A DNA stretch of 64,000 nt. Origin: Gaoshiqia sediminis. Lineage in GTDB: Bacteria; Bacteroidota; Bacteroidia; Bacteroidales; Prolixibacteraceae. The notes beneath the pieces are model-generated. The model worked only from the letters and a program-made list of their open reading frames with translations, had not been told where the DNA came from and did not search any database. Where the stretch lies: positions 1 to 64,000 of the forward strand of contig NZ_JAPAAF010000010.1 of assembly GCF_025907915.1 (NCBI RefSeq). Direction: 5' to 3'. Positions 54,894 through 63,260 of the stretch are shown in pieces (within the stretch, counting starts at the first letter, position 1; the number at the start of each line of letters is the position of its first letter). The translations under genes were made by a program, and so were the position numbers.

Positions 54894-55640
54894 TTAGCAA
54901 TAAATCATCTTTTTGGTCATTCCGCCGTCGATTACAAAATTCTGTGCGGTGATGAAGTCGTTTTCAGGCTGAAGCAGGAACAGCACCATATTGGCAATGT
55001 CTTCGGCCCTGCCTACCCGTCCGGCCGGGTGTTGCGCATGATCCTCCGCTGACAGGTGAACTGGTCGTTGCTGCGATTTCTTCTTCAAGGCTGACACTTC
55101 AATCCATCCCGGGCTGATGGCATTTACCCGCACATCGGGCGCCAGGCTCATGGCCAGGGCGTGGGTCAGGGCGAGCAAGCCTCCTTTGGAGGCCGAATAA
55201 GCTTCGGTGTTCGGCTCCGATTGTAAAGCGCGGGTAGAGCAAAGGTTAATGATAGAACCTTTGTTTTGGCGCAGCTCGCCGGCTGCATATTTGGCACACA
55301 AAAACGGGCCGGTAAGGTTGATAGCCAAAACACGCTCCCACTCGGCCACCTGCAATTCGGTTATCGGCTTGTCGATCTGCACCATCGCATTGTTTACCAG
55401 ACCATCTATCCGCCCAAATGTTTCGACGGCAAACTCCAGCGCTGTTTTTACCTGAATCTCGCTGGATACGTCCGTTTCCACGACGAGCAGATTTTCGGAA
55501 GGGAAAATTTCCTTCAACTCGCGAATGGCTTCTTCGTCCACTTCGAGTACCGTTACCCGAAACCCTTTCTCCAGTAACAGCCGGGTGATCATGCGGCCAA
55601 CCCCCTGACCTCCGCCGGTAACAACAATGTTGCGTTTCAT
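54894..55640 (-). CDS. Short-chain dehydrogenase/reductase
   Basis: 248-residue classical SDR. NAD(P) site TGGGQGVGR (about residues 8-16), NNAMVQ in place of the usual NNAG motif, catalytic serine in LCSTRAL and YSASKGG for the tyrosine-lysine pair. The NNAM variant is uncommon but the catalytic triad is complete. Acts as a soluble oxidoreductase on an alcohol or carbonyl substrate that cannot be named. Converges on the receiver gene; independent of the C1 peptidase gene, whose terminator (55724-55754) lies before it. Confidence 0.9.
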   Translation of the reverse strand: MKRNIVVTGGGQGVGRMITRLLLEKGFRVTVLEVDEEAIRELKEIFPSENLLVVETDVSSEIQVKTALEFAVETFGRIDGLVNNAMVQIDKPITELQVAEWERVLAINLTGPFLCAKYAAGELRQNKGSIINLCSTRALQSEPNTEAYSASKGGLLALTHALAMSLAPDVRVNAISPGWIEVSALKKKSQQRPVHLSAEDHAQHPAGRVGRAEDIANMVLFLLQPENDFITAQNFVIDGGMTKKMIYC

Positions 55641-55723
55641 ACAGTCGATTTTTAATGGTTAGCTTGTTTCAACCGTAAAGGTACAAAACCGACAGTTCTT
55701 CACGAAGGGTGCCGACAGACCCA

Positions 55724-55754
55724 CAAAAAAAAGCCTCCGTTTTCAGGAGGCTTT
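55724..55754 (-). terminator. Terminator of the C1 peptidase gene
   Basis: Minus-strand arms AAAGCCTCC / GGAGGCTTT with a 7-base loop and a run of eight T bases. It follows the stop at once (about 5 bp). Confidence 0.9.
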
Positions 55755-55758
55755 CGGC

Positions 55759-56967
55759 TTATAAATTTAGTTTTTTGCGAATCGTTTTCGGAATGCCATC
55801 CTTGTGTACCATGATGCTCATGGTTTTGTATTTCACATAGGGCTTGGAGGCATAGAAATAGCCGTCATACTGGTTGTAGTTGCCCCACGAGTTTTTCACC
55901 TTATAATACGGATTGTCGTTTTGGTCTTTGGCCGTACCGGTGATCAACATCCCGTGGTCATCGGTGGTTTGATAGTTGTCGAAGTCCATCTGGCGCAGCT
56001 CTTGGGTGATGAGTTTTTCTTTACCCGGCTTGTTCAACGCATACAGTTGTTCTTCTTTTTCTTTTTCGGTGAGTTTTTCCCATTTGCCGATTTCTGCATC
56101 TGTCATGTCAGCTTTATCAACTTCAGGAACAACAGCAATACCTTGTTTTGAGGTACTGAATCCTTTTTCGCTTACATCTGCCGCCCAGGCAACTGTATAG
56201 CCGCTTTCTACGGAATAATCGATAATGGCCTCAAGTTCTTCCATCGGCACATTATACACTTCGCCCCACAACCAGTTGTCGGGCACCTCAATAATGAATT
56301 TCGAATAAAACGGGTGATGCGTGTATGAGCTGATTTGGATGTAATCGTCCATGTTCAGGCCAACGTAGTCGCTGGCAAAACTTTGCGGTGTATATTGCTT
56401 GCCCTCGTACTCAAATGTTTTGGGCAACTCGCCCAGGTACGAGTTCAGCGTTCCGCGAACAATTTCTTCCCAGGCCGTACTCAGCTTTTTGTTGCGGTTT
56501 TCCACCACGGCTTTTACCTGTTCTTCCAGCAGGCGGTCCATTTCGCCATGCACATGCTTCTCTTCGCCATAGTTTAAACCGGCGTAAGCCGATTCGGGCA
56601 CGATGCCGTATTTTTTAATCATGGCAGTTACATCGTGGAAAGCGCCGCCAGCCGAAAAGTTGAGGTTGCCGTGCAGCCTGACTGTTTTAATGGCTTTTTC
56701 GAGATAGGTGTGCCAAACGATATACATTTCCGACAAATCCACTTCCGGTTTCCCCAGTCGGAGCATTTCGGCCTCCAGGAACGCCAGGCCCGAAAACGAC
56801 CAACAGGTACCCGAGCGGTACTGGTCTTTCACCGGAGTAACCGGAATGTTTTTCAACTCGGTAAACAGATAGCCTTCTTCCTTGGTTGTGTCTTGCTGTG
56901 CCACGGCCCGGTTGCCCGAGAAAAGCGCCAGCATGGCCATCAACATCATCATCCTTACATGCTTCAT
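55759..56967 (-). CDS. C1-family cysteine peptidase (PepC/bleomycin hydrolase-like), exported
   Basis: 402-residue papain-fold peptidase of the aminopeptidase C group. Catalytic residues: C55 in RSGTCWSFSG, the histidine in DDHGMLITG and the asparagine in VKNSWGNY. A signal peptide (about residues 1-24, ending NRAVAQ) sends it to the periplasm, unlike cytosolic PepC. Start at 56967 puts the signal first; the open frame runs to 57093 but the added 42 residues are not family sequence. A -7-like box (57072-57079, minus strand) and three 11-base repeats (57290-57322) lie upstream. Confidence 0.9.
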   Translation of the reverse strand: MKHVRMMMLMAMLALFSGNRAVAQQDTTKEEGYLFTELKNIPVTPVKDQYRSGTCWSFSGLAFLEAEMLRLGKPEVDLSEMYIVWHTYLEKAIKTVRLHGNLNFSAGGAFHDVTAMIKKYGIVPESAYAGLNYGEEKHVHGEMDRLLEEQVKAVVENRNKKLSTAWEEIVRGTLNSYLGELPKTFEYEGKQYTPQSFASDYVGLNMDDYIQISSYTHHPFYSKFIIEVPDNWLWGEVYNVPMEELEAIIDYSVESGYTVAWAADVSEKGFSTSKQGIAVVPEVDKADMTDAEIGKWEKLTEKEKEEQLYALNKPGKEKLITQELRQMDFDNYQTTDDHGMLITGTAKDQNDNPYYKVKNSWGNYNQYDGYFYASKPYVKYKTMSIMVHKDGIPKTIRKKLNL

Positions 56968-57477
56968 CTTAATCTTTTTTTTACCCTTACCACATGCTGT
57001 TTTAACGGTCAGGGATGAATTTTCACGCACAGAAAAAAGTATTTTCAGTACGAAAAAATTCATGTTCGCTTCAAAAATAAAAAATATACACACACATTAC
57101 CTGTCCGCCAGCGGATTATTTGACCCAAAAATTAACTTTCGGCCCGGTGCGATACGGTAAAGTTAGCAGATAGGTAAGATTCTCTTTACCTGCATTACAC
57201 TGCTCCTGGTATTTTTTTCAGAAAAAAGATCAACTGCACCCATGCTCACGGTCCGTTAATGGTCCCGTTGAAGTCCATAGTTTTTCTATAATTTCTGTTA
57301 GGTTTCTCTAAGGTTTCTGTTAGTTAACTTATATAAACCTAGTTAAAAAATAGTTTAAATTTAGTAGTTGACAGGGAGCAGGTCCGGGCCGAAAGCGAAC
57401 GAATAACAATCGGAGGCCGATCTTTCGAAAAAGTGAGGCCTCCGTAAGGAAATATACACCGAAGTAGCGGATACTTT
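56968..57477. other. Long intergenic region upstream of the C1 peptidase gene
   Basis: 510 bp without a believable gene. It holds a minus-strand -7 box TATTTTTG (57072-57079), three phased 11-base direct repeats (57290-57322), and a perfect 7-base stem GGAGGCC / GGCCTCC at 57412-57443. No good -33 partner was found for the -7 box. Confidence 0.5.
57290..57322. repeat. Three phased 11-base direct repeats
   Basis: AATTTCTGTTA, GGTTTCTCTAA and GGTTTCTGTTA lie head to tail. One repeat per helical turn (11 bp) is the arrangement of a cooperative protein-binding site. The nearest downstream gene on the minus strand is the C1 peptidase, about 320 bp away. Confidence 0.65.
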
Positions 57478-58431
57478 TTACCTGCTTTTATGTGCTGCCT
57501 TTTTCAACCGGTCCATAATGGCAAGGCCGATACCATGCTCGGGTACGGGTTCTGCAACAATGCACTCCACGTCCGACTCTTCCAGTTGATGCATGGCGGC
57601 AAACAGGTTCACGGCATATTCCTTCAAATCCTGCGTGTTTGTCAGCCTTATAACCTGAGCAAAGCCTTCGGTGTGGTTGCCGGAATACGACAACAATCCG
57701 GCTTTCGTTTTGTCAACCCGCTGCAATACGGCATCGCTCAAAACATAAAACGGCTTAGTCGGACTGTAATGCGACTTCAGCATCCCGGGCGCAACCAGAC
57801 TGGCAGGTTTTGCTTTTTCGGAATAATAAGGCACAACCTGCTCGATTTCTTCGCGGGTAATGATGCCATGACGCAGAATTTCAAAGCCTTTTTTGTTGAG
57901 GGTAATGATGGTGGATTCGATTCCGACATGCGTTTTGCCACCTTCCAAAATAAAATCAACCTCAGGCAGTTGTTTTCGGACATGCTGCGGAGTTGTGGGA
58001 CTGATCCGTCCGAACTTATTGGCGCTGGGAGCAGCAATCGGGCAGCCGGATTTCCGAATCAGCTCCAGGGCAATTTCGTTATCGGGCATTCGGATGCCGA
58101 CAGAGGACAAGCCCGAGGTAACCAGGTCGGGCACCAGATCTTTTTTGGGCAGCACCAGGGTTAACGGTCCGGGCCAGAACTTTTCAGCCAACCGGTAAAC
58201 ACGTTCATCACGGTTTAGCGTCAATTTTTCCAGATCGTTCAAATCGGCGATATGAACAATTAAGGGATCGAATGTGGGACGTTCTTTCAGCTCAAATATT
58301 TTGGCCACGGCCAACGGGTTCAACGCGTTGGCCCCCAGCCCGTAAACCGTTTCGGTTGGAAAGGCAACCAGCTTTCCTTCACGGATACACTGTGCTGCCT
58401 TTTCAATGCTTTCTTGCAAAGTCATTTTCAT
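57478..58431 (-). CDS. L-threonylcarbamoyladenylate synthase (Sua5 type)
   Basis: First enzyme of tRNA t6A37 synthesis: makes threonylcarbamoyl-AMP from threonine, bicarbonate and ATP. 317 residues: YrdC domain (about 10-205) with GKLVAFPTETVYGLGANA and KERPTFDPLIVHI, then the Sua5 C-terminal domain (about 230-317) with LLSYSGNHTEGF. The two-domain form is Sua5, not the short TsaC. Start at 58431 or 58425 (two close ATGs). Stands alone between convergent and non-coding stretches. Confidence 0.95.
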   Translation of the reverse strand: MKMTLQESIEKAAQCIREGKLVAFPTETVYGLGANALNPLAVAKIFELKERPTFDPLIVHIADLNDLEKLTLNRDERVYRLAEKFWPGPLTLVLPKKDLVPDLVTSGLSSVGIRMPDNEIALELIRKSGCPIAAPSANKFGRISPTTPQHVRKQLPEVDFILEGGKTHVGIESTIITLNKKGFEILRHGIITREEIEQVVPYYSEKAKPASLVAPGMLKSHYSPTKPFYVLSDAVLQRVDKTKAGLLSYSGNHTEGFAQVIRLTNTQDLKEYAVNLFAAMHQLEESDVECIVAEPVPEHGIGLAIMDRLKKAAHKSR

Positions 58432-58579
58432 TGGTATTAATCCTAATTTCCCTTCGTCCGAAAATAATTCAGACGCTTCCAAACAGGTACTTGTTCCGGG
58501 CTGCAATTATCGCAATTTCCTTCCAATTTACCATCATCATGAACGATAACCCGTCCTGCTCTTGTTTGTATGGCCTATT

Positions 58580-58864
58580 TTAACAGCATTTTCGTTTCCT
58601 GGTACCGGCGCCGCCACCGCCAAAAAAGATCATCACGCCCAGCAGATAGCCAAAATTATACCAGCCTCCGGTATTTGGAAAGGCGTAAATTTCGTAGTCG
58701 GTAAACAGGCTCAGTATAAAACTGAACAGGATAATGAAACCGTGAAACAGTCCGTGAAGAAATCCGGGTGGATTTCCGGCGGGAACCACGCTTTGGGTGG
58801 CGCAGCCGGTGAGGAACAGGCTAACAGCCAACAACGTAAACAAATAAATGACTGATCTTTTCAT
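58580..58864 (-). CDS. Small hypothetical lipoprotein
   Basis: 94-residue protein: lipobox LTGC (C20), a short loop, one strong hydrophobic stretch (about residues 42-58, FIILFSFILSLFTDY), a second around 66-82 and a glycine- and basic-rich tail (GGGGAGTRKRKCC). No family was recognised. The hydrophobic segments after the lipobox suggest it sits in the membrane. It lies 11 bp after the phosphotriesterase-like gene and is probably co-transcribed with it. Confidence 0.7.
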   Translation of the reverse strand: MKRSVIYLFTLLAVSLFLTGCATQSVVPAGNPPGFLHGLFHGFIILFSFILSLFTDYEIYAFPNTGGWYNFGYLLGVMIFFGGGGAGTRKRKCC

Positions 58865-58875
58865 GTTTTATGGTT

Positions 58876-59889
58876 TTATGGATTTGTGAATAGCCGTTTT
58901 TTTACGGTAAAGGCCGTGGCCGGATTGGTCACCAGCAGCTGGTTGAGCTCGGCATCGGTAAAGCCTTCCTGTCGCAGGCGAGGCAAAAGTTCGTCAAACA
59001 GCGGGGTGTATGGTTTGAAGGGCTGGTCGGGTTGGCCGGGATCGAACCAACCTGCATCGTGCGACAGCAATACGTTGTGCAGCAGCCCTTCTGATTTAAA
59101 TTTGAGCAACAATCGGGGATAATCCTCACGATAGTCTTCCTTCCAGCCGTATTTGTCGAGCGAGATCCAGGCCCCCAGCCGGGCCACGCGAACCAACTTG
59201 TCCCAATCTTTCTCGTCGCTGGCGTGTGTCCAGATAAACGCTTCGGGCGAAACGCCTTCTTCGCGCAGTATGTCCAATTGCTGGAAAGCAGCCACAGCCG
59301 GCCCCGTATGGGCCATGATGGTGAGGCCGGTGGCTTTGTGGGTAATGGCGGCTGCCCGAGCCAGGGTGGCATGAAATTCGGACAGAGGCTTGCGGTCGAC
59401 GCCGATTTTAATGAAGCCGGGCTTGATGCCGGTGCCTTCAATGCCTTGTTCAAACTCGGCAATCCAAAATTGGGCGATGGCCTCGGCGTCCATCAGTAAT
59501 ACCTGTTTGGGAATAAAACGGTTGTTTTGTGCGCCGTAAAAGCCGGTGTTGGTCAGGATGTGCAGGCCGGTTTCGTCCGACAGGCGTTTCAGCAGGCGCA
59601 CATCGCGGCCCACATGCATCGGAGTACACTCCACGAAGGCTTTCACCCCGTGTGCCTGCAACTCTTTCAGAAAAGGAAGCACATGGGCAACGGCTTCATC
59701 CAGGGTGTAAGGTTCGGGCGCATTATCTGCCTGGCGGGTAAAATCAACCAGCACATGTTCGTGCTCAAGGGTTAGACCTAACTCATCGGCGCTAATTTCC
59801 CCGTTGACAGTGATAATTTTTCCCGCCTGGCGGGAAACGCAACCGGTTAGCAGCAGCATCAGTATAAGAATGGGTTGAATGCGCATCAT
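58876..59889 (-). CDS. Phosphotriesterase-like (PLL/aryldialkylphosphatase family) lipoprotein
   Basis: 337-residue amidohydrolase-fold enzyme anchored as a lipoprotein (LTGC, C17). Metal ligands are all visible: HEH (H43, H45), the carboxylated lysine of FIKIGVD, histidines in MAHTGPA and IWTHASDE, and the aspartate in LLSHDAGW. The family covers lactonases and phosphotriesterases; most uncharacterised members are probably lactonases. Envelope placement is unusual. Divergent from the GH51 gene by about 160 bp and paired with a small lipoprotein; a role in handling sugar lactones is possible but unproven. Confidence 0.88.
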   Translation of the reverse strand: MMRIQPILILMLLLTGCVSRQAGKIITVNGEISADELGLTLEHEHVLVDFTRQADNAPEPYTLDEAVAHVLPFLKELQAHGVKAFVECTPMHVGRDVRLLKRLSDETGLHILTNTGFYGAQNNRFIPKQVLLMDAEAIAQFWIAEFEQGIEGTGIKPGFIKIGVDRKPLSEFHATLARAAAITHKATGLTIMAHTGPAVAAFQQLDILREEGVSPEAFIWTHASDEKDWDKLVRVARLGAWISLDKYGWKEDYREDYPRLLLKFKSEGLLHNVLLSHDAGWFDPGQPDQPFKPYTPLFDELLPRLRQEGFTDAELNQLLVTNPATAFTVKKRLFTNP

Positions 59890-60046
59890 TGGTTTGTATT
59901 GAATTAACCAAAGTTAAGCCGAAGAAGTTAATTTCTCTCATAAAAGTATTTGCTACTTTTATTTTTCATTCAAAACTGCCATATTTATGCAAGAATTTAT
60001 CAACCAGTTTAATCATCAAACAATAACTATTTAACTACTCAAGACT

Positions 60047-62014
60047 ATGCTAAAGAATTTAATGACCGGAATTTTCCTGTGGGCGCTGTTTGTGCAGCCG
60101 CAGGTTTTTGCACAGTCAACCATCACGGTGCAGGCCAACAAGCCTGGTGCTGAAATATCTCCAACCATGTGGGGTGTCTTTTTTGAAGATATCAACTTTG
60201 CTGCCGATGGCGGTATTTATGCCGAGCTGGTGAAAAACCGCTCGTTCAAATTTCCCGATCCCCTGATGGGCTGGAAAGTGCCCTTCCGCGACTCGATACG
60301 GGTTATCAACTCCCGGATCGACGAAAAAGACCACCGCTATCTGCGGTTGCCATCACTCAAGTCGACTCAACTCAACTATATTCAAAACCAAGGCTTCCGC
60401 GGCATGGGCATACACGGTGGCGAGAGCTATCGACTGGTGCTTGGCTCACGCGTAGCCGAAGGCAACAACCTATCGCTGCTGGTTGAATTGTTGAATGAGA
60501 ACGGAGACCCAATCAGCAAAACCCAGCTTTCGGGTTTAACGACGAACTGGGACAAAAAAGAAGTGGTTTTTGAAGCTACAGCAACCTCGGCCAAGGCCAA
60601 CCTGCGCATCAGCCTGCAAGGAAAAGGTGCCGTTGATTTTAACTACGTTTCGCTATTTCCGGTGAATACGTTTAAAAACCGCCCCAACGGCATGCGCGCC
60701 GATCTGGCTGAATTGCTGAATGGGCTGAACCCAGGCTTTCTTCGCTTCCCCGGTGGCTGTATCGTTGAAGGACATCACCTGGACTTACGCTATCAGTGGA
60801 AAAAGACAGTGGGCGACCTGGACGAACGCGAGCTGATCATCAACCGCTGGAACACCGAATTTATGCACCGCCATACACCCGATTATTACCAATCGTTTGG
60901 GTTGGGTTTCTTCGAATATTTTGTGCTGTCTGAGGATTTGGGCGCTGAACCGCTGCCTATTCTGAACTGCGGGATGGCCTGTCAGTACAACACCGGCGAA
61001 CTGGCCCCGCTCGATGAGATGGAGGTGTACATTCAGGATGCGCTCGACCTGATCGAGTTTGCCAATGGCGATACTTCATCCAAATGGGGCAAGCTGCGGG
61101 CCGACATGGGGCACCCGGAGCCCTTCAACCTGAAATATGTTGGTATCGGAAACGAACAATGGGGGCACCAGTACCTGGAGCGCTACGACCTGATTGCTGC
61201 TGCCGTACGAGCCAAATATCCCGACATTCAGCTGGTCACCGGCTCGGGCCCTTCTGCTGATGGCGACCGCTTCGACTATCTGTGGAAAGAACTGAAAGGA
61301 CGCCAGGCCGACCTGGTAGATGAGCATTATTACAAAGACCCCAACTGGTTTTTCAACAATGCCAGACGGTACGACAGCTACGAACGTGGCGGACTGAAAG
61401 TGTTTGCCGGCGAATATGCCAGTCACGTGCGCAACGAAAATATCAAGGAGGCCACTTCAAGCAACTGCTGGTTGGCGGCTCTCTCGGAAGCTGCTTACAT
61501 GACCGGACTGGAGCGAAATGCCGATGTGGTGCACATGGCCTCGTACGCTCCTTTGTTTGCCCATGTAGATGCCTGGCAGTGGCGTCCCGACCTGATTTGG
61601 TTCGACAACCTGAAGGCAGTGGCGACCCCAAACTATTACGTACAACAACTGTATTCAACCCACAGCGGCACAAATGTATTACCGGTATCGGCTGATGGTG
61701 AGATTGTGGCCGGACAGGACAGCCTGTATGCCAGCGCCTCGCTGGATAAAAACACCGGTCGCATCTATCTGAAAGTGGTGAACGCCTCCAAAGAAGCGAA
61801 GGAGCTGGTGGTAAATTTCACCGGTCTGAAACCGGCCGCCAAAGAGGCCTTGCTGACCGAGCTGGCCGAAAACGACCTGACAAAATTCAACACACTGGAT
61901 CAACCCGAAAACATTATTCCGCAGAAAGACAAAGCTGCACTGAAAGGCACCAAGCTAAGCCTGATGCTCAAACCGCAGTCGTTTGTGCTGGTGGATGTGG
62001 CGGGGAAGAAATAG
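60047..62014 (+). CDS. GH51 alpha-L-arabinofuranosidase, exported
   Basis: 655-residue glycoside hydrolase with signal peptide MLKNLMTGIFLWALFVQPQVFA. An N-terminal carbohydrate-binding-like part (about residues 80-205) precedes the (beta/alpha)8 catalytic domain; acid/base E370 in GIGNEQWG and nucleophile E456 in VFAGEYASH. FLRFPGGCIVEG (about 233-244) is the GH51 entrance motif. A beta-sandwich C-terminal domain follows (about 530-655). It releases arabinose from hemicellulose or pectin side chains in the periplasm or outside. No SusC/SusD pair or other glycosidase is nearby, so it is not in a typical utilisation locus here. Confidence 0.94.
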   Translation: MLKNLMTGIFLWALFVQPQVFAQSTITVQANKPGAEISPTMWGVFFEDINFAADGGIYAELVKNRSFKFPDPLMGWKVPFRDSIRVINSRIDEKDHRYLRLPSLKSTQLNYIQNQGFRGMGIHGGESYRLVLGSRVAEGNNLSLLVELLNENGDPISKTQLSGLTTNWDKKEVVFEATATSAKANLRISLQGKGAVDFNYVSLFPVNTFKNRPNGMRADLAELLNGLNPGFLRFPGGCIVEGHHLDLRYQWKKTVGDLDERELIINRWNTEFMHRHTPDYYQSFGLGFFEYFVLSEDLGAEPLPILNCGMACQYNTGELAPLDEMEVYIQDALDLIEFANGDTSSKWGKLRADMGHPEPFNLKYVGIGNEQWGHQYLERYDLIAAAVRAKYPDIQLVTGSGPSADGDRFDYLWKELKGRQADLVDEHYYKDPNWFFNNARRYDSYERGGLKVFAGEYASHVRNENIKEATSSNCWLAALSEAAYMTGLERNADVVHMASYAPLFAHVDAWQWRPDLIWFDNLKAVATPNYYVQQLYSTHSGTNVLPVSADGEIVAGQDSLYASASLDKNTGRIYLKVVNASKEAKELVVNFTGLKPAAKEALLTELAENDLTKFNTLDQPENIIPQKDKAALKGTKLSLMLKPQSFVLVDVAGKK

Positions 62015-62026
62015 GCTGTAAGATTT

Positions 62027-62041
62027 CGGATTAGCGATTAC
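62027..62041. repeat. Left 15-base inverted repeat flanking the EamA gene
   Basis: CGGATTAGCGATTAC. Its exact reverse complement lies at 63094-63108, on the other side of the transporter gene. Confidence 0.9.
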
Positions 62042-62073
62042 TGATCAGGGATTTTATGATTTTTTGGGATACC

Positions 62074-62105
62074 AAAGCCCTTCATTCATTCGGATGAGGG
62101 GCTTT
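62074..62105. terminator. Bidirectional terminator between GH51 and EamA genes
   Basis: Arms AAAGCCCTTCAT / ATGAGGGGCTTT (one mismatch/wobble) around an 8-base loop. The second arm lies inside the last codons of the EamA gene. T bases follow in both directions only moderately. Confidence 0.65.
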
Positions 62106-63009
62106 CTGTTTTCTTCCGTTTCTTTTTCACCACCAACACGGCGCCGGTGAAAACAATAGCCGCACCCAGCAGTGAATACACTGAAAACCGTTCGGCATCT
62201 ATCCACGAAACCTGTAATTCGGAAAAGATTCCCATCGTGATGAAGGTAATAATCGGGTTGAGCAGGATGATGATGCTGACTTTGTTGGCTTCGGTGTGGC
62301 GTAAGGCCACAGCCAACGAACTGTAGGCTATCAGCGTGTTTAGCCCCAAAAAGATCAGCAAGGCCCACCACACCCATTCCAGTTGAGCAAGCGGGGCAAA
62401 ATCGACAAAGGGCAGGTAAACCAGCGCCGGAAACCCAAACAAAAACAGGTTGAGCACCGCCGGGGCATGGCTCTGAACCAGTTTCTTCTGCAGAACAGCA
62501 TATATCGACCAAGCCGCCGCTCCGCTCAGGGTAAACAAGTATCCCAGGTTGTACTGGCTCTCCTGACCAATCATCAGCTTGATTTGCTGGCTGTAAAACA
62601 GGAGGAAACCGGCAATGGCGAGGACAAAGCCAAACAGTTGCTGAAGGCGAAGCCGCTCTTTGAAAAAAATAACCCCGGCCAACGCAAGCAGAATCGGGCC
62701 GGTTTGGATAACCAGCTGGGCATTGCTGGGACTGGTATAGTGGATCCCCAACATAAATCCCAGGTAGTTCCACGAAAGGGCTATGGCGGCAAAAATAAGC
62801 AGCAGTGGCGGACGCACCAGGATTTTCAGACTCTGGGGTTTGTGAACCAATTGCCAGACCGATAGCACACTAAAAGCCACGACAAACCGAAACCAAACAA
62901 TGGTTTGCGGTTCCACTTTCTGCACGGCCACTTTCAGCGCAATGGCCAAGAAGCCCCAGAAGAAAGCCGTTAGGCAAGCAAATGCGATCCCTTTTTGGTT
63001 GCTGGTCAT
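62086..63009 (-). CDS. DMT-superfamily transporter (EamA)
   Basis: 307-residue inner-membrane protein with ten hydrophobic segments in two EamA halves (about residues 8-140 and 150-288). FACLTAFFWGFLAIALK and SLSWNYLGFMLGI-like segments open the first half, and LSGAAAWSIYAVLQKKL the second. EamA proteins export or import amino acids, nucleotide sugars or other metabolites; the substrate cannot be told. The gene lies within a 15-base inverted repeat, between GH51 and pheT, with its neighbours converging or unrelated, which hints at local insertion. Confidence 0.9.
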   Translation of the reverse strand: MTSNQKGIAFACLTAFFWGFLAIALKVAVQKVEPQTIVWFRFVVAFSVLSVWQLVHKPQSLKILVRPPLLLIFAAIALSWNYLGFMLGIHYTSPSNAQLVIQTGPILLALAGVIFFKERLRLQQLFGFVLAIAGFLLFYSQQIKLMIGQESQYNLGYLFTLSGAAAWSIYAVLQKKLVQSHAPAVLNLFLFGFPALVYLPFVDFAPLAQLEWVWWALLIFLGLNTLIAYSSLAVALRHTEANKVSIIILLNPIITFITMGIFSELQVSWIDAERFSVYSLLGAAIVFTGAVLVVKKKRKKTESPSSE

Positions 63010-63093
63010 TGGTTACTGGTTATTGGTCATTAATTGTCAGTGGGCCTTCGACTCCCCCTTGCGCTTTTTCCTTAGATCATGAATCGTTATTCT

Positions 63094-63108
63094 GTAATCG
63101 CTAATCCG
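63094..63108. repeat. Right 15-base inverted repeat flanking the EamA gene
   Basis: GTAATCGCTAATCCG, the exact reverse complement of 62027-62041. Together they bracket the EamA gene (about 1.05 kb between them). Confidence 0.9.
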
Positions 63109-63158
63109 CTTACCTCATTCCAGGTGACCCGATCATGAAGTCATCAAACCATTTATCA

Positions 63159-63217
63159 CCCCAATCCGATTGGGGGATATCGCTAACCCACCGCTTTCTC
63201 AACCCCGAAGCGGGTTG
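63159..63217. repeat. Palindromic repeat pair before the pheT terminator
   Basis: Two palindromes in tandem: CCCCAATC / GATTGGGG (63159-63175) and CAACCC / GGGTTG around CGAAGC (63200-63217). They lie in the gap between pheT and the EamA gene and resemble in form the nested palindromes at 1-215, though the sequences differ. Confidence 0.7.
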
Positions 63218-63220
63218 AAC

Positions 63221-63252
63221 AAAAAAGCCACCGGATAAATTCTGGTGGCTTT
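63221..63252 (-). terminator. Terminator of pheT
   Basis: Minus-strand arms AAAGCCACC / GGTGGCTTT with an 11-base loop and a T6 run, 8 bp after the pheT stop. Confidence 0.9.
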
Positions 63253-63260
63253 CGGATCGT

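Noticed and set aside
62054-62773. 240-codon minus-strand frame overlapping the EamA gene
   Set aside because: It is a shifted frame of the transporter gene. The transporter frame has ten hydrophobic segments and clear EamA halves.
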